Origin: an uncultured Acetatifactor sp.
GTDB taxonomy: Bacteria; Bacillota; Clostridia; Lachnospirales; Lachnospiraceae
DNA: 64,000 nt
Direction of reading: 5' to 3'
NCBI GenBank assembly: GCA_910578185.1
Contig: CAJTPN010000002.1
Span: 25,834 to 89,833 of the forward strand
Both the position numbers and the translations under genes were made by a program. Below the pieces are notes generated by a model. It worked only from the letters and a program-made list of their open reading frames with translations. It did no database searches and had not been told where the DNA came from. Positions 50,124-58,838 of this stretch are shown one piece after another. The first letter of the stretch is position 1. Every line of letters starts with the position of its first letter.

Positions 50124-50411
50124 ATGGATAAAAAGGTAACAGGCATTGTGGCTTATCTCACCATTATTGGATGGCTTGTAGCATTTTTGGCCGGAGATAA
50201 AGAGGGTGCGAAATTCCATTTGAATCAGGCACTTGTAATTGTTGTAACACAGATGATTCTTTCCGTGCTGGCAGTTATTCCGATCGTAGGTATTGTAGCA
50301 GGAATTGTAAGCCTGGTGGTATTCGTGTTCTGGATCCTGGGGCTCGTTTCCGCAATTAAAGAGGAAGAGAAGGAAGTTCCCTTACTCGGCGCTATTAAGA
50401 TTTTGAAGTAA
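50124..50411 (+). CDS. Small DUF4870-like membrane protein
   Basis: A 95-residue protein with about three membrane helices (VAYLTIIGWLVAFLAGD, ALVIVVTQMILSVLAVIPIV, then SLVVFVFWILGLVSAI) and the FHLNQAL element typical of DUF4870/Tic20-like proteins. Function unknown. AAGGAGG precedes ATG 50124. Terminator follows. Confidence 0.85.
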   Translation: MDKKVTGIVAYLTIIGWLVAFLAGDKEGAKFHLNQALVIVVTQMILSVLAVIPIVGIVAGIVSLVVFVFWILGLVSAIKEEEKEVPLLGAIKILK

Positions 50412-50417
50412 GAAAAT

Positions 50418-50450
50418 ACCCATCGGCATCAAGCTGGTGGGTGTTTTTTT
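50418..50450 (+). terminator. Terminator after the DUF4870-like gene
   Basis: 10-bp stem ACCCATCGGC (50418-50427) with GCTGGTGGGT (50433-50442), two wobbles, then GTTTTTTT. Confidence 0.8.
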
Positions 50451-50461
50451 GATATATGATG

Positions 50462-50944
50462 TCATTCGGTGCTGTATTCTATGGACAAATCTGCGTCATT
50501 CGGCGTTTCTCCATGAAGGAATGTGATAATGATCTGGATTCTCTTATATGCTCGGGAATAATATTGTCTTGCATATTCTGCTGAAGTTGTATCATAAGAA
50601 TCATTGACATAGGCATCATGAAAGTATTTTACCGCTTCTGTCATGTACTGACTGGATTCATCAGCCAGATTTTCCAGATATTTAAATTCATCCGGAAAAT
50701 CTAATTGTGCGAAATTGCGAAAAACTAGATCTAATTCGTCCAGATAGGACAAGAGCTCCTGGGCTGAACTATCTGACTGCGCATCAATTTGATTAATTTT
50801 TGTATCTATTTCCGAAATCTTTGTACAGAAATCGTCTATATTTTTCCGAAACTGGCTCAATATGGGATCTTCGCCACAGGCCGTGAGCAACATAATGCTA
50901 ATGATCACGGAGCAGATCATCTTTATTTTTTCCTTTATTTTCAA
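50462..50944 (-). CDS. Hypothetical lipoprotein with coiled-coil region
   Basis: A 160-residue exported protein. With TTG 50944 as start, 9 bases after GGAGG, the N-terminus is a textbook lipoprotein signal (KIKEKIKMICSVIISIMLLT, then the lipid-modified Cys of LTAC). Upstream in-frame starts at 50965 and 50977 have no ribosome site. The mature part is helical (FCTKISEIDTKINQIDAQSD), then Tyr-rich. No family recognised. Confidence 0.78.
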   Translation of the reverse strand: MKIKEKIKMICSVIISIMLLTACGEDPILSQFRKNIDDFCTKISEIDTKINQIDAQSDSSAQELLSYLDELDLVFRNFAQLDFPDEFKYLENLADESSQYMTEAVKYFHDAYVNDSYDTTSAEYARQYYSRAYKRIQIIITFLHGETPNDADLSIEYSTE

Positions 50945-51050
50945 TTTCAGGAACCTCCGATTCATGTTGATTGGCAAAATGGCTAAAAAGTACTATGAAA
51001 TTTTAACATAATTTGAGGTTTTTCGCAAGAGTTTTGGATAAATACGCACC

Positions 51051-51080
51051 TTTACTACCAAAACAGGTCTGTGGTATGAT
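51051..51080 (+). promoter_or_regulatory. Promoter of the methionine synthase gene
   Basis: TTTACT (51051-51056), 18-base spacer, TATGAT (51075-51080) with an extended TGG ahead. The leader is short and shows no cobalamin or SAM riboswitch. Confidence 0.55.
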
Positions 51081-51116
51081 ATAAAATAGGTTTTTTGAGG
51101 ATAAGGTGAATATGAG

Positions 51117-53636
51117 ATGACAAGAGAAGAATTTAAAAATATTACAAAGTCGTATGTTTATCTGGATGGGGCTACAGGGTCGAATCTGGTCAGGGCTGGT
51201 ATGCCCTCAGGTGTCTGTCCTGAAAAATGGATATTGGAGCATTCCGATATTCTATTGGATTTGCAGAAACGGTATGTGGCATCAGGGACGGATATCCTTT
51301 ACGCGCCGACATTTACCGCAAACAGGATCAAGCTTGCTGAGTATGGATTGGAAGATCAACTGGGTTCCATTGTGAAGAGATTGGTGGGTATTTCCAAGGA
51401 GGCTGCCTTGGGTTCTGATCATCCGGTCTATGTGGCAGGGGACTTGACAATGACCGGAGAGCAGCTAAAACCCATGGGTATAATGGGATTGGAGGAATTG
51501 ATCGAACTATATCGAGAGCAGATTACGGCATTGCAGGAAGCAGGAGTGGATCTGCTGGTGGTAGAAACGATGATGAGTCTGGCTGAGGCAAGAGCAGCAT
51601 TGATTGCGGCAAAAGAGTCCTGTGATCTTCCGGTTATGGTGACAATGACGTTTGAAGCGGACGGAAGAACTCTTTATGGTACGGACGCCAAGACGGCTGC
51701 CGTGGTATTGGAAAGCCTGGGAGCGGCTGCGATAGGTGTGAATTGTTCCACAGGACCGGCAGGAATGCGGCAGCTTGTGGAGGATATGACGGCATATACC
51801 AGGGGGCTTCCCATTGTAGCAAAGCCAAATGCGGGAATTCCGTATCTGGATCGGCAGGGGATGACCTGTTACAATATGAATGCAGAAGAATTTGTGGAAG
51901 AAATGCGGGTGCTGGTGGAGTCGGGAGCGTCTTTACTGGGAGGGTGCTGCGGAACGACACCGGAATTTATTCGGGCAATGCGTGATGCTTTTGGCGTCGG
52001 GCCGGTTCGAGCCGTAACCGGAAGGAAGGAAGGGCTGCGCTGTCTGACTTCGGAGCACGAGACAGTAGAATTTGGCCTGGACGGCAACTTTATGATCGTT
52101 GGAGAGCGTATTAATCCTACCGGGAAAAAAGCTTTGCAGGCACAGCTTCGGGAGGGCAGCTTTGAAAAAGTATTGCAGTTTGCAGAAGAGCAGGAATCTT
52201 GTGGCGCCAGAATTCTTGATATTAATATGGGGATGAGTGGTATCGACGAGAAAGCCATGATGCTGCAGGCTATAGAAGAAGTGGGAAGTGTGACGAATCT
52301 GCCGCTGTCGCTGGATTCCAGCCATGTGGATGTGCTTGAGGCTGCCCTGCGGCATTATCCTGGCAGGGCTTTGGTCAATTCGGTGTCGCTGGAAAAAGAA
52401 AAATATGAAAAACTTTTGCCGATTGTAAAAAAGTACGGTGCAATGTTTATTTTGCTTCCACTTTCCGATAGTGGGCTGCCGGAAAATATTGAAGAGAAAA
52501 AGCGGATTATTGAAACTGTGCTGGAAAGAGCATACGCTCTTGGAATGACGCAGGATGACGTGGTAGTGGACGGGCTGGTAGCTACCGTTGGCGCAAATAA
52601 GCAGGCAGCGCTGGAAACCCTGGAAACTATCCGTTATTGCAGAGAAAAGGGGTTGGCTACGATCTGCGGTTTGTCGAATATCTCTTTTGGAATGCCGGAG
52701 AGAAGTTTTGTCAACACGGCTTTTCTGACCCTTGCCATCAGAGAGGGGCTTACAATGGCCATTGCGAATCCTTCTCAGGAGCTGCTTGTGGGATGTGCCC
52801 TTGCCACGGATTTGCTGCTTGCGAAGCAGGAAGCGGATATTCGTTATATTGAGTATGCGGGTATTGTGGCACAGAACAGGGAGAAGAAGGGAACGGATAC
52901 CAAAAGATCGGATGCTGGTTACGTACAGAAGAGCATTCTGGAAGGAAATCCTTCCAAGGAAAGTATCCAAGAACTTAAAGAAGGTGAAATGCAGAAGGAC
53001 AATATGGATAATTCTGTGAGAGATGCGTTGTATCATGCCGTTATGAAGGGGAACCGAGGCGGGATTGCTTCACAGACCCGCCAGGCGCTGACACAGGGAG
53101 AGACCCCTTCGGTATTGTTAAATGAAGTTTTGCTTCCTGCAATTAATCAGGTGGGGGAGTTATTTGACAAGGGGAAATATTTCCTGCCGCAGCTGATAGC
53201 CAGTGCGGAGGCAATGAAAAATGCCATAGAGGTATTGGAGCCGCTTTTGCTTCAGGAATGCGATACCAAAGACAGGCCGGTGGTGGTGATTGCCACGGTG
53301 GAAGGGGATATTCACGATATCGGTAAAAATCTGGTGGCTTTGATGCTGAAAAATTATGGATTTCAGGTCATAGACCTGGGTAAGGATGTGCCAAAAGAGG
53401 AGATTGTCCGAGCAGCCAGAGAAAACCATGCACAGATCATTGCGCTGTCGGCTTTGATGACTACCACCATGCAGCGAATGAGAGAAGTCGTGGATCTGGC
53501 AAGAGAAGAGAAAGTGAATGCCAAAATCATGATTGGCGGAGCGGTGGTCACTCAGGAGTATGCGGATGAGATCGGTGCAGACGGCTATTCCGCTGACGCC
53601 GCAGAGGCGGTAAAGCTGGCAAAGAGCCTTGTGTAA
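51117..53636 (+). CDS. metH: Corrinoid methionine synthase lacking the reactivation domain
   Basis: Transfers methyl from methyltetrahydrofolate via cobalamin to homocysteine. 839 residues. Homocysteine domain about 1-290, with zinc Cys in GVNCSTGP and GGCCGTTPEFI. Pterin domain about 315-570 (GERINPTGKKALQ, DINMGMSGIDEK). B12 cap about 640-710, and B12 domain with the DxHxxG motif GDIHDIGKN near 730 and SALMTTTM. The C-terminal AdoMet reactivation domain of long MetH is missing, as in many Clostridia; a separate activator would be needed. Starts ATG 51117. Confidence 0.93.
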   Translation: MTREEFKNITKSYVYLDGATGSNLVRAGMPSGVCPEKWILEHSDILLDLQKRYVASGTDILYAPTFTANRIKLAEYGLEDQLGSIVKRLVGISKEAALGSDHPVYVAGDLTMTGEQLKPMGIMGLEELIELYREQITALQEAGVDLLVVETMMSLAEARAALIAAKESCDLPVMVTMTFEADGRTLYGTDAKTAAVVLESLGAAAIGVNCSTGPAGMRQLVEDMTAYTRGLPIVAKPNAGIPYLDRQGMTCYNMNAEEFVEEMRVLVESGASLLGGCCGTTPEFIRAMRDAFGVGPVRAVTGRKEGLRCLTSEHETVEFGLDGNFMIVGERINPTGKKALQAQLREGSFEKVLQFAEEQESCGARILDINMGMSGIDEKAMMLQAIEEVGSVTNLPLSLDSSHVDVLEAALRHYPGRALVNSVSLEKEKYEKLLPIVKKYGAMFILLPLSDSGLPENIEEKKRIIETVLERAYALGMTQDDVVVDGLVATVGANKQAALETLETIRYCREKGLATICGLSNISFGMPERSFVNTAFLTLAIREGLTMAIANPSQELLVGCALATDLLLAKQEADIRYIEYAGIVAQNREKKGTDTKRSDAGYVQKSILEGNPSKESIQELKEGEMQKDNMDNSVRDALYHAVMKGNRGGIASQTRQALTQGETPSVLLNEVLLPAINQVGELFDKGKYFLPQLIASAEAMKNAIEVLEPLLLQECDTKDRPVVVIATVEGDIHDIGKNLVALMLKNYGFQVIDLGKDVPKEEIVRAARENHAQIIALSALMTTTMQRMREVVDLAREEKVNAKIMIGGAVVTQEYADEIGADGYSADAAEAVKLAKSLV

Positions 53637-53762
53637 ATGAGTCGGATCGCCCGGAAAAAATATTGCCGTTGTCTTTTTGGCCGTTGAAATTTCTTTTATG
53701 TGTGGGGACTGTAGTACACAATGCGCCAAAGGCCCAGGACGGAATTTTAAAGGAGGATAAAA

Positions 53763-55376
53763 ATGATAGGTGCGGATGCGGTTGTCAAGTGTCTGGAAGC
53801 GGAGGGAGTTACCACGGTATTTGGATATCCCGGCGTTGCCATTTGCCCGTTTTATAATAGTATTTTAAATTCTGATATTCGAACCATTTTAATCAGAACA
53901 GAACAGAATGCGGCCCATGCGGCCAGTGGTGTTTCCAGGATTACAGGAAAGCCGGGAGTCTGCGCGGTTACATCCGGTCCGGGTGCAACCAATGTGATCA
54001 CCGGAATTGCCACGGCCTTTGCGGACAGCATTCCGCTGATCTGTATTACGGGACAGGTGAACAGCGAGCTTTTGGGAAGCGATGTGTTTCAGGAGGCGGA
54101 TATCACCGGAGCTGTGGAATCATTTGTGAAATACAGTTATCTGGTCAAGGATGTGAATGAGGTTCCAAAGGTATTTAAGGAAGCCTTTTATATCGCGAAT
54201 ACGGGCCGGAAGGGACCGGTTTTAATCGACATTCCCATTGATATTCAAAATGCGGCTATCAGCAGGTTTAAATATCCGGAAGAGGTATCCCTGCGCACTT
54301 ATAAGCCGACAGTGAAGGGAAATGTAGTACAGATCAAAAAGGTAATCAGGGAATTGGAAAAGGCAAAAAGGCCTCTTGTCTGTGCGGGCGGAGGGGTCCT
54401 TTTAAGCGAAGCGGAAAACGAACTTCAATGCTTTGCGGAAAAGCATGGGATACCGGTAGTTTCTACCATGATGGGAATCGGTGTTATGCCAACGGAGCAT
54501 CCATTGTATTACGGGATGGTGGGCAACAACGGAAAGGCCTGCGCCAATCGGGCCATGAATGAATCCGATCTGCTCCTCATGGTGGGGGCCAGGGTGGCCG
54601 ATCGGGCAGTAAATCAGCCGGATTTAATTACAAAGGATAAAGTGCTGGTACACATTGATGTGGATCCTGCGGAGATAGGGAAAAATGCAGGGCCCACCAT
54701 ACCTTTGGTGGGAGATGCAAAACACATTTTTAACGATTTGGAGAAAGAGGAATTCAGCTGCAGCAGCCAGGCATGGATTGAAGTGCTGGAGGAATATCGC
54801 AAAACCATGAAGAAAGTGCGCACACCAGATCCGGCGTATGTGGACCCGGCGGAATTTATCTCCAGGCTTTCGGAGAGGATGGAAGAAGATGCCGTCTATG
54901 TGGCGGATGTGGGCCAAAATCAAATTTGGTCCTGCGGGTATGCGAAAGTAAGAAAGGGGAAGTTTCTGACATCTGGTGGAATGGGAACCATGGGATATTC
55001 CATTCCTGCAGCCATAGGCGCAAAGATTGCCGCACCGGAAAGGCAGGTAGTTGCAGTATGCGGTGACGGCTCATTTCAGATGTCCATGATGGAACTGGCC
55101 ACCATGCGTCAGCATGATATTCCGGTTAAGATTGTTGTGTTGAAAAATAACTATCTGGGAATGGTTCGACAATATCAGCATTTTACCTATAAGGACCACT
55201 ATTCCGTGGTTGACTTGACAGGAAGCCCCGATCTGGAAAAGCTTTCCGCCGCATTTGGAATTTCGTTTTTGAGGCTTGCAGATATGAAAAAATGTGACGA
55301 GACCATAGAGGCATTTTTGGCAGGAAATACTTCCGTGCTGCTGGAGTGTATCATTGATCCGATGGACTTGGTATAG
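53763..55376 (+). CDS. ilvB: Acetolactate synthase large subunit
   Basis: TPP-dependent enzyme condensing pyruvate or 2-oxobutyrate in branched-chain amino acid synthesis. 537 residues, slightly short. Catalytic Glu47 in RTEQNAAHAASGVSR, the GPGATNVITGIATAFADS segment, and the TPP motif GDGSFQMSMMELATMRQHDI ending in KNNYLGMV. Start ATG 53763 has AAAGGAGG upstream. Two regulatory subunit genes and ilvC follow. No T-box or leader peptide seen upstream. Confidence 0.93.
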   Translation: MIGADAVVKCLEAEGVTTVFGYPGVAICPFYNSILNSDIRTILIRTEQNAAHAASGVSRITGKPGVCAVTSGPGATNVITGIATAFADSIPLICITGQVNSELLGSDVFQEADITGAVESFVKYSYLVKDVNEVPKVFKEAFYIANTGRKGPVLIDIPIDIQNAAISRFKYPEEVSLRTYKPTVKGNVVQIKKVIRELEKAKRPLVCAGGGVLLSEAENELQCFAEKHGIPVVSTMMGIGVMPTEHPLYYGMVGNNGKACANRAMNESDLLLMVGARVADRAVNQPDLITKDKVLVHIDVDPAEIGKNAGPTIPLVGDAKHIFNDLEKEEFSCSSQAWIEVLEEYRKTMKKVRTPDPAYVDPAEFISRLSERMEEDAVYVADVGQNQIWSCGYAKVRKGKFLTSGGMGTMGYSIPAAIGAKIAAPERQVVAVCGDGSFQMSMMELATMRQHDIPVKIVVLKNNYLGMVRQYQHFTYKDHYSVVDLTGSPDLEKLSAAFGISFLRLADMKKCDETIEAFLAGNTSVLLECIIDPMDLV

Positions 55377-55389
55377 AAGGGGGTGTGTG

Positions 55390-55884
55390 ATGAAGAAAAG
55401 GATTTATTCGGTATTGGTTGAGAACCGCTCCGGTGTACTGTGTAAGGTGGCGGGATTGTTTTCAAGACGATGCTTTAACATAGACAGTCTTGCGGTGGGG
55501 GAGACGGATGACCCTGCGGTATCCTGTATGACCATTGTGAGCAGCGGAGATGAGAGGACGATTGAACAGATCGAAAAACAGCTGAATAAAAAGCTTGATG
55601 TGATCAAGGTCAGAACATTTGCCCAGCAGCAGTGCATCGCAAGGGAATTGATGTTGATAAAGGTGAAATATAATAAGAACAATCGTCGGGAGATTGTGGA
55701 ACTGTGCGATATTATGAAGGCACAGATCGTAGATATGTCCAAACACTTTATGATGATACAGATTTGCGATGAGCCGGAAAGGGTGAAAATATTTATAAAG
55801 ATGCTGCAAAGCATCAGCATTGTGGAGGTTGCAAGAACGGGGACGCTGGCTTTGCCTAAATGCGGCGAAAATGATGAAGGTTAA
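55390..55884 (+). CDS. ilvN: Acetolactate synthase small subunit, first copy
   Basis: A 164-residue regulatory subunit. N-terminal ACT domain (YSVLVENRSGVLCKVAGLFS, then RRCFNIDSLAVGETDDP) and the C-terminal IlvN domain. It differs from the second copy at many positions. Start ATG 55390 behind AGGGGG, 13 bases after ilvB, so translationally close to it. Confidence 0.92.
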   Translation: MKKRIYSVLVENRSGVLCKVAGLFSRRCFNIDSLAVGETDDPAVSCMTIVSSGDERTIEQIEKQLNKKLDVIKVRTFAQQQCIARELMLIKVKYNKNNRREIVELCDIMKAQIVDMSKHFMMIQICDEPERVKIFIKMLQSISIVEVARTGTLALPKCGENDEG

Positions 55885-55899
55885 TACATTTTGGTTTTG

Positions 55900-55928
55900 T
55901 TGACAAGTTTGGCAGAACTTGTTATGAT
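55900..55928 (+). promoter_or_regulatory. Consensus promoter with an embedded palindrome ahead of the second ilvN
   Basis: TTGACA (55900-55905), 17-base spacer, TATGAT (55923-55928). ACAAGTT (55903-55909) and AACTTGT (55916-55922) are perfect inverted arms filling the spacer and overlapping the -35, a likely operator. Confidence 0.75.
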
Positions 55929-56056
55929 TACAAAGGTAATAGTTCGGCTATGAAATTAAAATTGTGTCTCAATGCGATTTTATATAGTTGCCTGCGGTGA
56001 TTGTGAAATTTCCAAGCGCATGCAAAGAGTTATAAAAGGTCAAGGGAGGAACAAAT

Positions 56057-56557
56057 ATGCAAAAAAAGGTCTTTCAGCTTCTTGTAAATAATACATCCGG
56101 TGTGCTGAGCCGCATCACAGGGCTCTTTTCCAGAAGAGGTTATAATATTGAAAGTATTACGGCAGGCGTCACGGCGGATCCTCGTTTTACCAGAATTACC
56201 ATCGTGGCTTCAGGAGATGACGAGATATTGGAACAGATTGAGAAACAGCTTGCCAAGCTTGAGGATGTGCGTGATATCAGAGAATTGCTGCCGGAACAGA
56301 GCGTATACCGGGAATTGATAATGATCAAGGTTCGGGCGGCTGCCGAACAGCGGCAGAGCATCATTGCGGTTGCCGATATTTTCCGGGCCAAAATTATTGA
56401 TGTGGCGCCGGAGAGCTTGATGATTGAACTCACCGGTAACCAGCAGAAGATAGACGCATTTATCGGTCTTCTGGACGGTTACGAGATATTGGAACAGGCC
56501 AGGACAGGTATCGCCGGACTTGGAAGAGGTACGGAACATATAGCATTCATAGATTAG
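56057..56557 (+). CDS. ilvN: Acetolactate synthase small subunit, second copy
   Basis: A 166-residue regulatory subunit with ACT domain (FQLLVNNTSGVLSRITGLFS, then RRGYNIESITAGVTADP) and C-terminal domain ending ARTGIAGLGRG. This copy is closer to the common IlvH/IlvN consensus than the first. It has its own promoter and is followed by ilvC. AAGGGAGG precedes ATG 56057. Confidence 0.93.
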   Translation: MQKKVFQLLVNNTSGVLSRITGLFSRRGYNIESITAGVTADPRFTRITIVASGDDEILEQIEKQLAKLEDVRDIRELLPEQSVYRELIMIKVRAAAEQRQSIIAVADIFRAKIIDVAPESLMIELTGNQQKIDAFIGLLDGYEILEQARTGIAGLGRGTEHIAFID

Positions 56558-56663
56558 CTCCAGGGTTGCCGTCAGGGCGAATGCCCATAACAGGGCAAAA
56601 CAAAGGGACAATCCTGTCAGTTATAGATTAATGAAGGAAGAAAAGAAAACGGAGGAAAGAAAA

Positions 56664-57683
56664 ATGGCAAAGATTTTTTATCAGGAGGATTGTAACTTAT
56701 CCTTATTAGAGGGAAAGACCATCGCGATTATCGGCTATGGCAGCCAGGGGCACGCACATGCGCTGAACCTGAAGGAGTCGGGCTGCCATGTAATCATTGG
56801 GTTGTATGAGGGTTCCAAATCTTGGGATAAGGCAGTAAAGCAGGGCTTTGAAGTGTTCACAGCAGCTGAGGCGGCAAAGAAGGCTGATATTATCATGATC
56901 CTGATCAATGACGAGAAACAGGCGGATCTCTATAAGAAAGACATTGAACCCAACCTGGAAGCAGGCAATATGCTGATGTTTGCACATGGTTTCAACATTC
57001 ACTTTGGCTGTATTGTACCGCCCGCAGATGTGGATGTCACCATGATTGCTCCCAAGGGACCCGGACATACGGTCAGGAGCGAGTATCAGGAAGGAAAGGG
57101 GGTTCCTTGTCTGATAGCCGTTGAGCAGGATGCCACAGGGAAAGCCCAGGATATTGCACTGGCATATGCGCTTGGTATCGGCGGTGCAAGAGCCGGTGTG
57201 CTGGAAACCACTTTCCGCACGGAGACAGAGACGGATTTGTTTGGAGAACAGGCAGTACTTTGCGGCGGCGTATGCGCTTTAATGCAGGCCGGATTTGAAA
57301 CCTTGGTGGAAGCTGGCTATGATGAGAGAAATGCATATTTTGAATGTATCCATGAGATGAAGCTGATTGTGGATCTGATCTATCAGAGCGGTTTTGCAGG
57401 AATGCGTTACTCCATTTCCAATACGGCTGAGTATGGTGATTATATTACCGGGCCTAAGTTGATTACCGAAGACACTAAGAAGGCTATGAAAAAAATTCTG
57501 AGCGATATCCAGGACGGAAGCTTTGCAAAAGAATTTTTGCTGGATATGTCTCCCGCAGGAAAGCAGGTTCACTTCAAGGCTATGAGAAAGCTGGCATCCG
57601 AGCATCCTTCTGAGAAGGTTGGCGAAGAGATCAGGAAGCTCTACAGCTGGAATAATGAAGATGACAAGCTGATCAACAACTAA
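56664..57683 (+). CDS. ilvC: Ketol-acid reductoisomerase
   Basis: Second common step of branched-chain synthesis. 339 residues, short class I form. NADPH motif IAIIGYGSQGHAHALNLKES, PKGPGHTVRSEY, and the knotted C-terminal domain with ETDLFGEQAVLCGG and ECIHEMKLIVDLIYQSG metal-binding acidic residues. ATG 56664 is 8 bases after GGAGG; an upstream ATG at 56631 is less likely. Terminator follows. Confidence 0.96.
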   Translation: MAKIFYQEDCNLSLLEGKTIAIIGYGSQGHAHALNLKESGCHVIIGLYEGSKSWDKAVKQGFEVFTAAEAAKKADIIMILINDEKQADLYKKDIEPNLEAGNMLMFAHGFNIHFGCIVPPADVDVTMIAPKGPGHTVRSEYQEGKGVPCLIAVEQDATGKAQDIALAYALGIGGARAGVLETTFRTETETDLFGEQAVLCGGVCALMQAGFETLVEAGYDERNAYFECIHEMKLIVDLIYQSGFAGMRYSISNTAEYGDYITGPKLITEDTKKAMKKILSDIQDGSFAKEFLLDMSPAGKQVHFKAMRKLASEHPSEKVGEEIRKLYSWNNEDDKLINN

Positions 57684-57704
57684 GTGTGAAATAACGATTT
57701 ATTC

Positions 57705-57747
57705 ATGGCGGGATGGTATTTTTACATCCTGCCATTTCTTTATTTTC
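57705..57747 (+). terminator. Terminator after ilvC
   Basis: 11-bp stem ATGGCGGGATG (57705-57715) with CATCCTGCCAT (57725-57735), one wobble, then TTCTTTATTTTC. Confidence 0.8.
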
Positions 57748-57918
57748 TAATAATATCTTTAGAAATTCTTGTGAATTCTATGTAGTTGCAGTTTACTTTT
57801 CCTCCATATACTTAGGATATTCCGATGATATCCGTTTTTGAATTACGGCTATGAGATCATTGACATTTTCCTGCTGCCGTTTTGATACTTACGGGATGTT
57901 GCCATCGCGAAGAAATAG

Positions 57919-57951
57919 TTGCCACAAAGGCGGCGCATCATTATAATGATG
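57919..57951 (+). promoter_or_regulatory. Promoter of the OmpR-type two-component pair, with palindrome
   Basis: TTGCCA (57919-57924), 17-base spacer, TATAAT (57942-57947). The perfect 16-base palindrome CATCATTATAATGATG (57936-57951) covers the -10. TTGCCA also occurs about 20 bases upstream of the -35. Confidence 0.7.
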
Positions 57952-58048
57952 TTATGTGGGTTCACGTGATGCAGAAAAGAAGGGGATGCTTCTGAGACAG
58001 GCAGACGGCGAGTGACTTCACATAAATCTTATAGGGAGAGGTAAATAG

Positions 58049-58759
58049 ATGGAAGAGAAGTATCATGTTTTGGTTGTGGAGGATGACAAGGATATCAGAG
58101 AGGGGATCGAGATTTATTTAAGAAATCAGGGGTATGAAGTTTATCAGGCGGAAAATGGGGCTGAGGGATTAAAGGTAATTGAACAGCAGGAAGTTCATCT
58201 GGCCATTGTGGATATTATGATGCCGGTTATGGATGGTGTAACTATGCTGATGAAGCTGCGTTCTATGGAGCATGAGTTCCCAATTATCATGCTTTCCGCC
58301 AAATCGGAAGAAGTAGATAAGATTATGGGGTTAAATATGGGGGCGGATGATTATGTGACGAAACCTTTTACTCCGCTGGAACTTTTAGCCAGAGTCAATT
58401 CTCATCTGCGCAGGTATTCCAAATATCTGGCTGCAGTGAAAGAGGACGGGGGTAAGGATCATGTTTATTCCATAGGGGGATTGGAACTGAATGAAGACAC
58501 GGTGGAAGTGACTGTGGACGGCGAACCGGTAAAATTAACGCCCATGGAGTTTAAGATTGTACAACTTCTGATCAAGAATCCCGGGAGAGTGTTTTCGGCG
58601 GATGAGATCTATGAGCGGGTGTGGAACGAAAAGGCGGTGAACACGGACACAATCATGGTACATGTCAGGAATATCAGAGAAAAAATTGAAATTGATCCCA
58701 AGAATCCCAAGTACCTAAAGGTTGTGTGGGGGGTGGGATACAAGATTGACCGACAGTAA
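58049..58759 (+). CDS. OmpR/PhoB-family response regulator
   Basis: A 236-residue regulator. Receiver with EDD (11-13), phospho-acceptor Asp55 in LAIVDIMMPVMDG and Lys in DYVTKPFTPLEL. Winged helix with LTPMEFKIVQLLIKNPGRVF, then VHVRNIREKIEIDPKNPKYL and VVWGVGYKID. Start ATG 58049 behind AGGGAGAGG. The likely kinase begins 79 bases downstream. Confidence 0.95.
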   Translation: MEEKYHVLVVEDDKDIREGIEIYLRNQGYEVYQAENGAEGLKVIEQQEVHLAIVDIMMPVMDGVTMLMKLRSMEHEFPIIMLSAKSEEVDKIMGLNMGADDYVTKPFTPLELLARVNSHLRRYSKYLAAVKEDGGKDHVYSIGGLELNEDTVEVTVDGEPVKLTPMEFKIVQLLIKNPGRVFSADEIYERVWNEKAVNTDTIMVHVRNIREKIEIDPKNPKYLKVVWGVGYKIDRQ

Positions 58760-58838
58760 CGGAAAATGATAAGGCAAAGTGAGCTTTTGAACTGGCAAAA
58801 GCGGCGGCTTTGCGCGAATATTGTCAGGAGGTTGGCAT

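Larger units (their letters stand above)
57684..58048. other. 365-base interval between ilvC and the two-component genes
   Basis: Contains the ilvC terminator and a strong promoter with an overlapping palindrome. No gene was seen. Confidence 0.7.

Noticed and set aside
50985..51116. Cobalamin or SAM riboswitch ahead of metH
   Set aside because: The leader after the promoter is only about 30 bases and no conserved riboswitch core is visible.
51933..53036. 367-residue open frame on the minus strand inside metH
   Set aside because: It lies entirely opposite a strongly conserved gene, is rich in His, Arg and Phe, and shows no family motif. A shadow frame.
53637..53762. T-box or leader-peptide attenuator ahead of ilvB
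   Set aside because: No T-box core, no run of Ile/Leu/Val codons and no terminator hairpin in this interval.
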